A stretch of DNA of 64,000 nucleotides from Chamaelirium japonicum (Eukaryota > Streptophyta > Magnoliopsida > Liliales > Melanthiaceae), in the NCBI GenBank assembly GCA_947650365.1, contig OX393551.1:95454697-95518696 (forward strand), written 5' to 3'. This document shows positions 13,354 through 23,795 of the stretch, in pieces. Position 1 is the first letter of the stretch. The number at the start of each line of letters is the position of its first letter. A program made the position numbers and the translations under genes. The notes beneath the pieces were generated by a model. The model was not told the DNA's origin. It worked only from the letters and a program-made list of their open reading frames with translations, and ran no database searches.

Positions 13354-15929
13354 CAATATTTATACGACCCTTTTAGGGTAAGGCATATTTGATGGCTTTC
13401 TCTCTCTCCCATCTCACAACACGTTATCAGCACGAACATATCGATCCCAACCGACCAGTCACAAGAAAACGAAGAGAGAAACAAAGACAGAATAGAGAAG
13501 AAGAAAGAAGAGAACGAAGAAATAAACAAAGATAGAAGTGAGAAGAATTCCTGCTCCAGTCCAAAACTATATAGAAGAGAAAAAAAGAAAAAGAAAAGAG
13601 AACAGAGAGATAAATAAAGAGAGAAGAAATCCTACACCAGTCCATTGGCCACATGTATAGGTGTGAAATCTAAATTCAAAAACTCTACTTCTGTCTTCAT
13701 TTCTCTCTCCGTTTTCTTGGGACTGGTCAGATGGGCTCGACATGTTCATGCCGATAATCTGTTGTGAGATAGGACAAAGAGAGACCCGCCAAATGTGCCC
13801 CACCATAAAGGAGTCGTATAAATATTAAGAAGTGGAGTTTTAGAATTTAGATTCCTACTTACTTCACACCTATACTCGTAGCCAATGGACTGGAGTATGG
13901 CTTCTTCTCTCTTCTCTCTTTATTTACCTTACCATTCTCTTCTCTTTTCTTCTCCCTCTTCTTCTCTGTTCTGTCTTTGTTTCTTTCTCTGTTTTCTTGC
14001 GACTGGTCGGTTGGGCTCGATATGTTCGTGCTGATAATGTGTTGTGAGAAGAGATAAGAAGAGAGAAGAGAACGGAGAGATAAACGAAGAGAGAATAGAG
14101 AAGAAGTCATGCTCTAGTCCATTCGTCATGGGTATAGGTATGAAGTAAGAAGGAATCTAAATTCCAAAACTCCATTTCTCAATATTATAATTAAATCTCC
14201 ATGTTCTCTTCTTTCTTCTCCCATGGATTAGGATTTCCCATAGATTGCTTAGGCCCTAAGTAAGCTTACCTTATAAATAATATACGACCCCTTTAGGGTG
14301 GGGCTTATTTGATGGCTCTCTCTTTCTCCTATCTCATAACACGTTATCAGCACGAATATATCGAGCCGAGCCGATCAGTCGTAAGAAAACGGAGAGAGAA
14401 ACGAAGACAGAGGAGAGAATAAGAGAGAAGAGAACGGAGATTTAAACGAAGATAGAAGAGAGAAGAAGTCCTGCTCAAGTCCATTGACCACGGGTATAGG
14501 TGTGAAATAAGAAGGAATCAAAATTCCAAAACTCTACTTCTCAATAAAGTAATTAAATCTTTCTATTTTCTTCTCTCTTCTCCCATAGATTAGGGTTTCT
14601 CATAGATTACTTAGGCCCTAAGCAAGTGTACCTTATAAATAATATACGACCCCTTTAGGGTGGGGCATATTTGAGGGCGCTCACTTTCTCCTATCTCATA
14701 ATACATTATCAGCACGAACATGTCGAGCCCAACCGACCAATTACAAGAAAACGGAGAGAGAAATGAAAACAAAAAAGAGAGAAGAAAAGAGAAGAGAATG
14801 AAGAGATAAACAAAGAGAGAAGAGATAAGAAGTCCTGCTCCAGTCCATTGGCCACAAGTATAGGTGTGAAGTAAGAAGGAATCTTAATTCCAAAACTCCA
14901 CAAAAGAGACAGAAGAGAATAGAGAGATAAATAAAGAGAGAATAGAGAAGAAGTCCTGCTCCAGTTCATTAGCCACGGGTATAGGTGTGAAGTAAGAAGG
15001 AATATAAATTTAAAAACTCCACTTCTGTCTTCGTTTCTCTCTCCATTTTCTTACGACTGGTCGGATGGGCTCGACATGTTCGTGCTGATAACGTGTTATA
15101 AGATGGGAGAAAGAGAAAGTGTCAAACGTGCCCTACCTTAAAGGGGTCATATATTATTTATAGGGTAAGCTTACTTAGGGCCTAAGCAATCTATGAGAAA
15201 CCCAAATCCATGGGAGAAGATAGAAAAGAACGGAGAAATAAAAGAAAATAGAAGAGAGAAGAAGTCCTGCTCTAATCAATTGGCCACGAGTATAGGTGTA
15301 AAGTTAGAAAGAATCTAAATTCCAAAACTCCACTTATGTCTTCATTTTCTCTCTGTTTTTTTGTGACTGGTCGGCTGGGCTTGACATGTTCGTGCTGATA
15401 TTGTCTTGTAAGATGGGAGAAAGAGAGAGTCAAACGTTCCCCATCCTAAGGGGGTCGTATATTATTTATAAGGTAAGATTACTTAGGGCCTAAGCAATCT
15501 ATTGGAAACCCTAATCCATATGAGAGATAAAGAAAAGAATGGAGAGATTTAATTATATTATTGAGAAATAAAATTTTGGAATTTAGGTTCCTTCTTACTT
15601 CATACCTATATCCGTGGTAAATGGACATAAGCATGACTTCTTCTCTCTTATCTCTTCGTTTATCTTTCTGTTTTCTTCTCTCTTCTTCTCTTTTCTCACA
15701 ACACGTTATCAGCATGAACATATCGACCCTAACCGACCAATCGTAAAAAATCGAAGAGATAAACGAAGATCGAAGAGAGAGAAGAAGAGAGAAAAGAACG
15801 GAAAGATAAATGAAGAGAGAAGAGAGAAGAAGACTTGCTCCAGTGTATTGGCCACGGGTATAGCTAGTGTATTGGCCACGGGTATAGGTGTGATGTAAGA
15901 ATGAATCTAAAATCCAAAACTCCACTTCT
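13354..15929 (+). repeat. Y block, copy 1 of the 3.75-kb higher-order repeat
   Basis: Starts at CAATATTTATACGACC (13354). It shares with 17099-19597 the private truncated-core joint CCAGTCCAAAAC (13555 and about 17292) and the same succession of units through to the joint at 15930, where the head variant reads CCTTTAAGGT (also at about 19611). The start-to-start distance to the next copy is 3745 bp. Confidence 0.8.
14180..14540 (+). repeat. Representative full 360-bp unit (leader-head-core)
   Basis: Leader about 14180-14284 (GTAAGCTTAC palindrome near 14260, TATAAATAATATACG at about 14272), head about 14285-14400 (ACGTTATCAGCACGAA at 14341), core about 14401-14540. The leader's telo-box is degenerate here. 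The next unit follows directly in the same orientation. Confidence 0.75.
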
Positions 15930-17098
15930 CAATATTTATACGACCCCTTTAAGGTAGGGCACGTTTGACGGCTCTATCTTTGTCTCATCTCACAATACAT
16001 TACCAGCACGAATATTTCGAGCTTAACCAACCAGTCACAAGAAAACGGAAAGATAAACAAAGATAAAAGAGATAGAAAAAGAAAGAAGAGACCAGAGAGA
16101 TAAACAAAGAGAGAAAAAAGAAGAAGTCCAGCTCTATTCCATTGGCCACGGTATAGGTGTGAAGTAAGAAAGAATCTGATAATGTGTTATAAGATGGGAG
16201 AAAGAGAGAGCCGTCAAACGTGCCCCATCCAAAATGGGTCGTATATTATTTGTGGTGTAAGCTTACTTAGGGCCTAAGCAATCTATAGAAAACCCTAATA
16301 CATGGAAGAAGAGAGAAGAGCATGGAGAGATTATAATTATATTATTAAGAAGTAGAGTTTTGGAATTTAGATTCCTTCTTACTTCACACCTAAACCCATG
16401 GCAAATGGATTAGAGCAGGACTTTTTCTCTCTTCTCTCTTCGTTTATCTCTCTGTTCTCTTCTCTCTTCTTCTCTCTTCTCACAACACGTTATCAGCACG
16501 AATATGTCGAGCCCAGCCGACCAGTCATAAAAAAACAAAGAAAAAATGAAGATAGAAGTAAGAGAGAAATAAAGATAGAAGAGAAAGAAGAAGAGGGAAA
16601 AGAATTGAGAGATAAATGAAGAGAGAAGAAAGAAGAAGTCCTGCTCTAGTCTATTGGCCACGGGTATAGGTGTGAAGTAGGAAGGAATCTAAATTCCAAA
16701 ACTCCACAGAAGATTGTGAAGAAGAAAGAAGAAAAATGAGATAAATAAAGAGAGAAGAAGTCTTACTCTAGTTCATTATCCACCGTCGGATCTCTCCCTT
16801 GGAATAGGGTTTCCCATAGATTGTTGAGGCCCTAAGTAAGCTTACCCTATAAATAATATAAAGGGTAGGGCATATTTGACGGCTCTCCCTTTCTCCCATC
16901 TTACAACACGTTATCAGTATAAACATATCGAGTCTAACCGTTAAATAATTCATTTATCTCTCCCTTCTCTTCTCTCTTCTCTCTTCTCATAACACGTTAT
17001 CAGCATGAACATGTCAAGCCCAGTCGACCAGTCACAAGAAAACAAAGAAAGTATAGCTGTGAAGTAAAAAGGAATCAAAATTTCAAAACTCCACTACT
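15930..17098 (+). repeat. Z block, copy 1 of the higher-order repeat
   Basis: Shares with 28513-29707 the joint AAGAATCTGATAATGTG (about 16168; TTCGATAACGTG at about 28690), the leader variant TCTCCCTTGGAATAGGG (about 16791 and 29311) and the short joint TTAAATAATTCATTTATCTC (about 16941; near-identical at 29459 and 39588). Confidence 0.8.
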
Positions 17099-19659
17099 CA
17101 ATATTTATACGACCCCTTTAGGGTGGGGCATATTTGACGGCTCTCGCTCTCTCTTATCTCACAACACGTTATCAGTATGAACATATCGATCCCAGCCGGC
17201 TAGTCATAAGAAAATAGAGAGAGAAACAAAGACAAAAGAGAGAAGAGAACAGAGAGATAAACAAAGATAGAAGGGAGAAGAAGTCCTGCTCCAGTCCAAA
17301 ACACCATAGAAGAGAGAGAAGAAAAGAAAAGAAAACAGAGAGATAAATAAAGAGAGAATAGAGAAGAAGTCCTGCTCTAGTCCATTGGCTCGGGTATAGG
17401 TGTGAAGTAGAAGAAATCTAAAATCAAAAACTCCACTTCTGTCTTTGTTTCTCTCTTCGTTTTCTTGTGACTGGTCAGTTGGGCTCGACATGTTCGTGCT
17501 AATAACGTGTTGTGAGATAGGACAAAGGGAGACCCGTCAAACGTGCCCCACCATAAAGGGGTCATATGAATATTAAGAAGTAGAGTTTTAGAATTTAGAT
17601 TCCTTGTTACTTCACACCTATAACCACCGCCAATGGACTAGAGCAGGGGTTCTTCTCCTTTTATTTATCTCTCCATTCTCTTCTCTTTTATTCTGTCTTC
17701 TATCTTTGTTTCTCTCTCCGTTTTCTTGCGATTGGTCGGCTGGGCTCGACACGTTCGTGCTAATAATGTGTTGTGAGAAGAGAAAAGAAGAAAGAAGAGA
17801 ATGAAGATATAAACAAAGAGAGAATAAAGAAGAAGACCTGCTCCAGTCCATTCGTCACGGCTATAGGTATGAAGTAAGAAGAAATCTAAGTTCCAAAACT
17901 CCACTTCTCAATAATATAATTAAATCTCCCCGTTCTCCTCTCTCTTCTCTCATGGATTAAGGTTTCCATAGATTTCTTAGGCCCTAAGTAAGCTTACCCT
18001 ATAAATAATATATGACCCCTTTAGGGTGGGGCACGTTTGACGGCTCTCTCTTTCTCCTATCTTATAATACGTTATCAGTATGAACAAGTCGAGCCCAGCC
18101 GACCAGTCGTAAGAAAACGGAGAAAGAAACGAAAACAAAGGAGAGAGAAGAAGAGAGAAGAGAACGGAGATATAAATGAAGATAGAAGATAGAAGAAGAC
18201 CCGCTTCAGTCCATTGGCCACGGGTATAGGTGTGAAGTAAGAAGGAATCTAAATTCCAAAACTCCAGTTCTCAATAATATAATTAAATCTCTCCATTCTT
18301 TTCTCTCTTCTCCTATGGATTTGGGTTTCCTATAGATTCCTTAGGCCCTAAGTAAGCTTACCATATAAATAATAAATGACCCCTTTAGGGTAGGGCACGT
18401 TTGACGGTGCTTACTTTCTTCTATCTTATAATACGTTATCAGTATGAACATGTCGAGCCCAACCGACCAATTATAAGAAAACGGAGAGAGAAGAAAAGAG
18501 AAAAGAACAAATAGATAAACAAAGAAAAGAGAAAAGAAGTCCTGCTCTAGTCCATTGGCCACAAGTATAGATGTGAAGTAAGAAGGAATCTAAATTTCAA
18601 AACTCCACAGAAGAAGAGAGAAAAGAATAGAGAGATAAATAAAGAGAGAAAAGAGAAAAAGTCCTACTCCAGTCCATTGGCCATGGGTATATGTGTGAAG
18701 TAAAAAGGAATCTAAATTCCAAAACTTCACTTCTGTCTTCGTTTCTCTTTCCGTTTTTATACGACTGGTCGGATGGGCTCAATATTTTCCTACTGATAAC
18801 GTGTTTTGAGATAGGAGAAAGAGAAAGCCGTCAAACATGCCCCAACTTAAAGGAGTCGTATATTATTTATAGAGTAAGCTTACTTAGGGTCTAAGCAATC
18901 TATGAGAAACCCTAATCTATGAGAGAAGATAGAAGAGAATAGAGAAATAAATGAAGAGAGAAGAAGTCCTGCTCCAGTCCATTGGCCACGGGTATAGGTG
19001 TAAAGTTAGAAGGAATCTAAATTTTAAAACTCCACTTCTGTCTTTATTTCTCTCTCCGTTTTCTTGTGACTGGTCGGCTGGGCTCGACATGTTCGTGCTG
19101 ATAATGTGTTGTGAGATGGGAGAAAGAGAGAGCCGTCAAACTTTCCCCACCCTAAGGGGGTCATAATTTATTTATAAGGTTTGCTTACTTAGGGCCTAAG
19201 CAATCTAAAAGAAACACTAATCCATATGAGAGATCAAGAAGATAACGGAGAGATTTAATTATATTATTGAGAAATAGAGTTTTGGAATTTTGGTTCCTTC
19301 TTACTTCAAACCTATACCCATGGTAAATGGACATGAGCAAGACTTCTTCTCTTTTCGTTTATCTCTCCATTCTCTTCTCTCTTCTTCTCTCTTCTCACAA
19401 TACGTTTTCAGCATAAACACGTCGATCCCAACCGACCAGTCGCAAAAAAATGAAGAGAAACAAATACAGAAAAGGGAAAAGAAGAGAAAAAAGAATAGAG
19501 AGATAAATGAAAAGAGAAGAGAGAAGAAGACCTCATCAGTGCATTGGCCACAGGTATAGGTGTGAAGTAAGAAGGAATCTAAAATCCAAAACTTCACTTT
19601 AAATGACCCCTTTAAGGTGGGGCACATTTGACGGCTCTTTCTTTCTCCCATCTCACAAC
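17099..19659 (+). repeat. Y block, copy 2, ending at the copia insertion
   Basis: Direct copy of 13354-15929 (to about 19597), plus the first 62 bp of the next Z block. The Z block is then split by the copia element and resumes at 28513. Removing the element and one TSD copy gives 3756 bp to the next Y start at 29708. Confidence 0.8.
19655..19659 (+). other. 5' target-site duplication ACAAC
   Basis: ACAAC immediately precedes TGTTGAGTAAG and is repeated at 28508-28512. The target was the head motif CTCACAAC/ACGTTATCAGC, which is restored exactly when the element and one TSD copy are removed. Confidence 0.9.
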
Positions 19660-20345
19660 TGTTGAGTAAGATATGGTCTAGGGCTTGTAAAAACCATGGT
19701 TGATTAATAAATGAGTTGATATTTATATTAGAATAGCTTAATTGGTGCGTATTCTACGTGTTCTATATATTGAACTGATAAGAGCCATGGCTGTATAGTG
19801 GTTCATCTGAGTGGGAGACTCAGTTGATTAGTACTATTAGCCTAAATTGTCCACAGTTCTGATTAGGGTTGGTCGCCCTATCAGGTTAAGCTGTTGGAAT
19901 GAAAGAGCATGGGTTTCTCCACTATGGTCATTGCCAAGCACAGTGTCTGTGGCTGAACAGAACCAACACGGTGCACAGATCGGTGAGCAGACACCGATGC
20001 ACATAGCCGTGTTTCTGCTTAGGGTAATAGGTCCTAAACCCTGAGGAACCATGACCGGTGGACTAACCAGTTTGGGTAACTTTGGTTCACCAACGTGTGA
20101 GGGATCTAACCATGACCCAAAACCACGGTGCGCTGGGTTGCTGAGCTGGCGTTGCATCGACATGTCACTCCTGCAGGCTATTCACATCCCCATTGGGAGG
20201 TGCGTTCCTTGGTCTGACATACACCGTACTAAAACCAGGCCTGGTGGTTAACAGTTGAGCTGTTAGACCGAATCCGGTTGTTTGGCCAAAATGATCGGAA
20301 GTACGATGTGTTAATCAACCTGGAAGGAACCTAGTCATATGGTCA
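19660..20345 (+). repeat. 5' LTR fragment of the copia element
   Basis: Aligns without length change to 26293-26978, the first 686 bp of the 3' LTR. About nine substitutions are visible by eye (roughly 98.7% identity), for example near 19714, 19850, 20000 and 20113. Homology stops abruptly after GGTCA at 20345. The remaining 1.53 kb of the LTR is missing. Confidence 0.9.
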
Positions 20346-22750
20346 TCATACTGAAGCCATGGATATTCTCACAGCGATCTGATGGAGACTGTACAGCTAG
20401 TTTGGAGGCCTATCTGAAGAACAACGTTGGAAAATGGATAACTGCGATGATTCGGACGAGAGAAGAATTCAACAAGCTGTTGCAGTACCGGACTCGAACC
20501 AGAAGATGAATGCATGAATACAAAGGAGCGACGATGGATTTGATGATGAATTTGGATGATGGTGACCGAGCTTCCCACGTGACCCCATTGCGCTTGAACC
20601 CATTATCCAACCCGAGTCGCCCATAAACCCGTCATGGCCAAGACTTTGATCGAATCTCACAAACCCGATTCGCTCTCATGACCTCTTCTCTTCCTTCTAA
20701 ATCAAAGTCGCACATTCCCATAGGTCTTTAAGTGTCAAACCCGGCTCGGTGTTGCACCCAACCCCTTAGCCACGGAACATTACCCATGCACGTTCATTCC
20801 ATCAAACCCCAACCATCCGATCAAAAATCCATGCATCCCCTTGATCTTCCCTATCTCTAAAATCTGATTTGCAGCCACACATCACAGCCGTCCTTACAAA
20901 TCAGAATCCATGCATTTAGCATGCATTGCAGACCATTCGATCTATTAACCAAACTCATGCAGCCATCACCTGAAGCCACCAACCCAAAGAGATTGCAGCC
21001 GTCCGATTGTCCATCTTTCCATGCAATAGCAATGCATGCATGTAAACCGATCAGAGCTGAGCTCCGGATCCTCTCTTCCCCACTGAATCACAGCCACCCG
21101 ATGCACCCAAGTCTGCCGTGCACCATCAGCTTCGGTTCTCTCTCTCTATTTCCACGTGATCACAACCCAGCACTCCACCATCCCGTGCATCAGCATACCC
21201 CGATCCCACTTAATGCATGCAGCGGTCAGCACTCCAACACTCACAACCGACCATCTCACCGTCCCATCTAACCCAACCACCTGATCTCTTCAAAACCCAT
21301 GCAGCCGTCCGATGCCATGCACCCTTTAAAACCGGAACCGATCGAGACCCAACAGCTCACGTACCGAACCACCCAGACATGCGAGCCCGATCTCCTCTCT
21401 CTCCGCCTGGTTTCTCTCTCTCTCTCAGCAACCGCGCGTCTCTCTCTTCTCCCGTTTCTTTCTCTCCTCTCTTTCTAAAACCGGAACCATGCAAGCCCGA
21501 TACTCTCTCTCTCCGGGATACTCTCTCTCTCTAAATCTAAACCCCACCGAACTTCCTTCTCTCCATCTTTCCTTATCTATCTAACCCGACCCAGCCGGCC
21601 TTTTGTTTTCCTTTTCTACCCAAAACCGAACCTCTCTCTGATCTCTCTCTATCCTATATAGAGGGGGGTGGAGGACGAACCTAGGGGGCTCGGACAACCA
21701 TAAACCATCACCATCTTCACCAACCCGCGGCCATCTACGTTGACCACCAACCATCTTCCACCATCTTCCATCTTCATTACCACCGAGGGCTGCCATCTAA
21801 CCATAGACCCGGCCATTACACATCCCACCATATCTTCATCACCCTTGAGGCTTCTACGGCATCATCTCCATCTTCACGTACCATCTCCGAGCCACGTCCA
21901 CCGCTCTCGAAGCCGCACGTCGCCATCATCGCCGGTTTCGCCATCATCAAGAAAGAAGCATCCGCTATCAGCGCACGCATGGCCATCCGAGGCTAACCAC
22001 CCTATTCTAAGACCTGGATGAAGCTCTGTAGTCAGATCTAAACTCTGTTTTTATGTGTTATTTTCATATTTCTGTTCGTTCAATGAAATAATGTGATCTT
22101 ATTTATGTCATGAAAGCTTGATAGGAATTGCATGCAACAAGTTCCATTTATGCTCCGTTATTATCAGGGTTTTACAGAAGTCGATTTCAGAGTTTTATTC
22201 TTCGTTATTACGGAAAGTTTTACGGGGAATCATTACATAGTCTTGGCTTTTGTTATCACTACGAATTTTACGGAGAATTACTCCATCTTATTCCTATGAA
22301 GCGAGAAAGATCGCTACATTAGTTCGTCCTAATAATGCTCTATTGAATATCATGTGCGGAGAGAGATTGACTTCGCATCTCCGTGAGGATCTTGGAAATC
22401 ATATAAAAATATGGTTTAGATCGCTACTTGTGCGGATTCTAGGGCTTAGAATATCGCATCCATATCTGAACTTCCACACTGCACCGCACTACCTTAATTA
22501 GTTAATCTGCATGTTTTAATCTTGATTAGTTTACTTTTTCACAATCTCATAGAACCAAATCAACAATATTGCTCATTAAGTAACTTAGGTAGATAGATTA
22601 ATAACCTTAGATTAGATAGTTTCCTCATTAGCAATCCCTGTGGGATCGACCTCGTAATACGTACCGCTCCTACAAAGCGATTCGTGCACTTGCGAGTTAT
22701 AATTTAGATCAAATTAAAGCCTTAATTTAGGATTAGTTTAGATCGCATCA
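20346..22750 (+). mobile_element. Nested LTR fragment related to the solo LTR at 36154-38440
   Basis: This stretch is unrelated to the copia LTR but follows 36467-38440 closely in order. Shared landmarks are ATGGATATTCTCAC (20359), GACCCCATTGCGCTTGAACC (20581), GTCATGGCCAAGACTT, a CT-rich region with a TATA-like site, the segment from TAAGACCTGGATGAAGC (22008), the TTTTACAGAAGTCGATTTC stretch, and the terminal TGTGGGATCGACC ... GTGCACTTGCG. About 310 bp of the 5' end of that LTR is absent. The fragment ends in CA at 22750 directly against copia gag, with no clear target-site duplication. Confidence 0.8.
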
Positions 22751-23795
22751 GGCTACCATGAATATTGTGCTGGATAACGAGGTTATGACTGATATCTTCC
22801 TTGCGTCCCTGTCTGGAGCCTTTGAAGGCTTTGTCACTAACTTCAACCTTAATAAGTTGGAGATGACAAATGCAGAGCTTCTTGGAGCTCTCCAGGCAGC
22901 AGAAGACGGGTTCAAGGTTAAAGGTGAGGCATTAAGTGCTAAGCGCAGGGCTGCTCTGAAGGCTAAGAAGCCTATGAGCAAGAAGCCTAAGAACAAGAAG
23001 CTGAAGGCAGGGCCTCTGCAGAGCCATATGGGGACCTCTAAGTCAAGAGAGATGAAGTCACCAAGCATGAAGTGCTTCAGATGTGGCGAAAAGGGCCATT
23101 GGAAAAAGGACTGCACAAAGCCTCAGGGTGCTGGGACAGGTAATTCTCAGCTACTAGTAGTTGAGTCACTTCTTTCAAGTAGCAGTTCTTTTGCATCTTG
23201 GATTATGGATTCTGGTTCCACTGACCATGCCTGTAACTCTTTACAGGGGTTCTAGGTAAGCAAAAGGCTACTTGATGAGGAAGTGGTCCTGAGCATGGGG
23301 ACTGATGCTGTTGCAATCGCAGAAGCAGTTGGAGATGTTTATTTATCTTTTTCTAATGAAAAGAATTTGATTTTAAGAGACGTATTATATGTACCGTCTT
23401 TGAGACGTAATCTAATTTCTGTTTCTTCTATGGTGAATGATGGTTATTCAGTTCTTTTTGATACATCTGGTGTGTCTATTAGAATGAATGGAACCTTCAT
23501 TATTAGAGGAATAGTTCAAAACAGTCTCTATATTCTAAGTCCTAAATTAGAGAAAGAAAACATAACATCTTTGAATATTAACTCATCTAAACGTAAGAAA
23601 CCTTCAGAAAATCTAACTCTATTGTGGCATCTAAGACTTGGGCATATTGCCTTAGATAGAATTCATAGGTTGGTCAAGGCCGAGCTTCTGGAAACAGATC
23701 CCTTGGAGATCCTTCCAACCTGTGAGTTTTGTCTGGAGGGCAAAATGACAAGAGGGCTTTTAAAGCCAAAGGGAATAGGGCCACAGAGATATTAG
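22751..23795 (+). pseudogene. gag-pol (5' part): Copia gag (start missing), protease and integrase N-terminus
   Basis: Remnant of the 5' half of a Ty1/copia polyprotein: capsid/nucleocapsid, aspartic protease, and the start of integrase. The reading frame is open from the junction at 22751 (ATMNIVLDNEV), so the first roughly 100 or more residues of gag are gone. Visible motifs are a zinc knuckle C-x2-C-x4-H-x4-C (23073-23114), a protease DSGS core in WIMDSGSTDHAC (23208-23219), and the integrase HHCC finger (His codons 23628 and 23643; Cys codons 23721 and 23730). An in-frame TAG interrupts protease at 23253-23255, in a place where a sense codon precedes VSKRL. Near 23749 one base appears to be missing (GGCAAAATGACAAGAGG), so homology passes into the frame of the next entry. 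Confidence 0.88.

Noticed and set aside
14401-14540. Core module as a tRNA-derived SINE
   Set aside because: I could not find a convincing A box and B box pair, nor a poly-A or simple-repeat tail in the expected order.
19837-20163. Antisense 108-codon frame found in both copia LTRs (19837-20163 and 26470-26796)
   Set aside because: It is present twice only because the LTR is duplicated; it has no recognisable domain and lies inside LTR regulatory sequence.
20921-22021. Frames of 93-116 codons in the nested LTR fragment
   Set aside because: The solo LTR has the same DNA with indels that break these frames, so they are not conserved as proteins.
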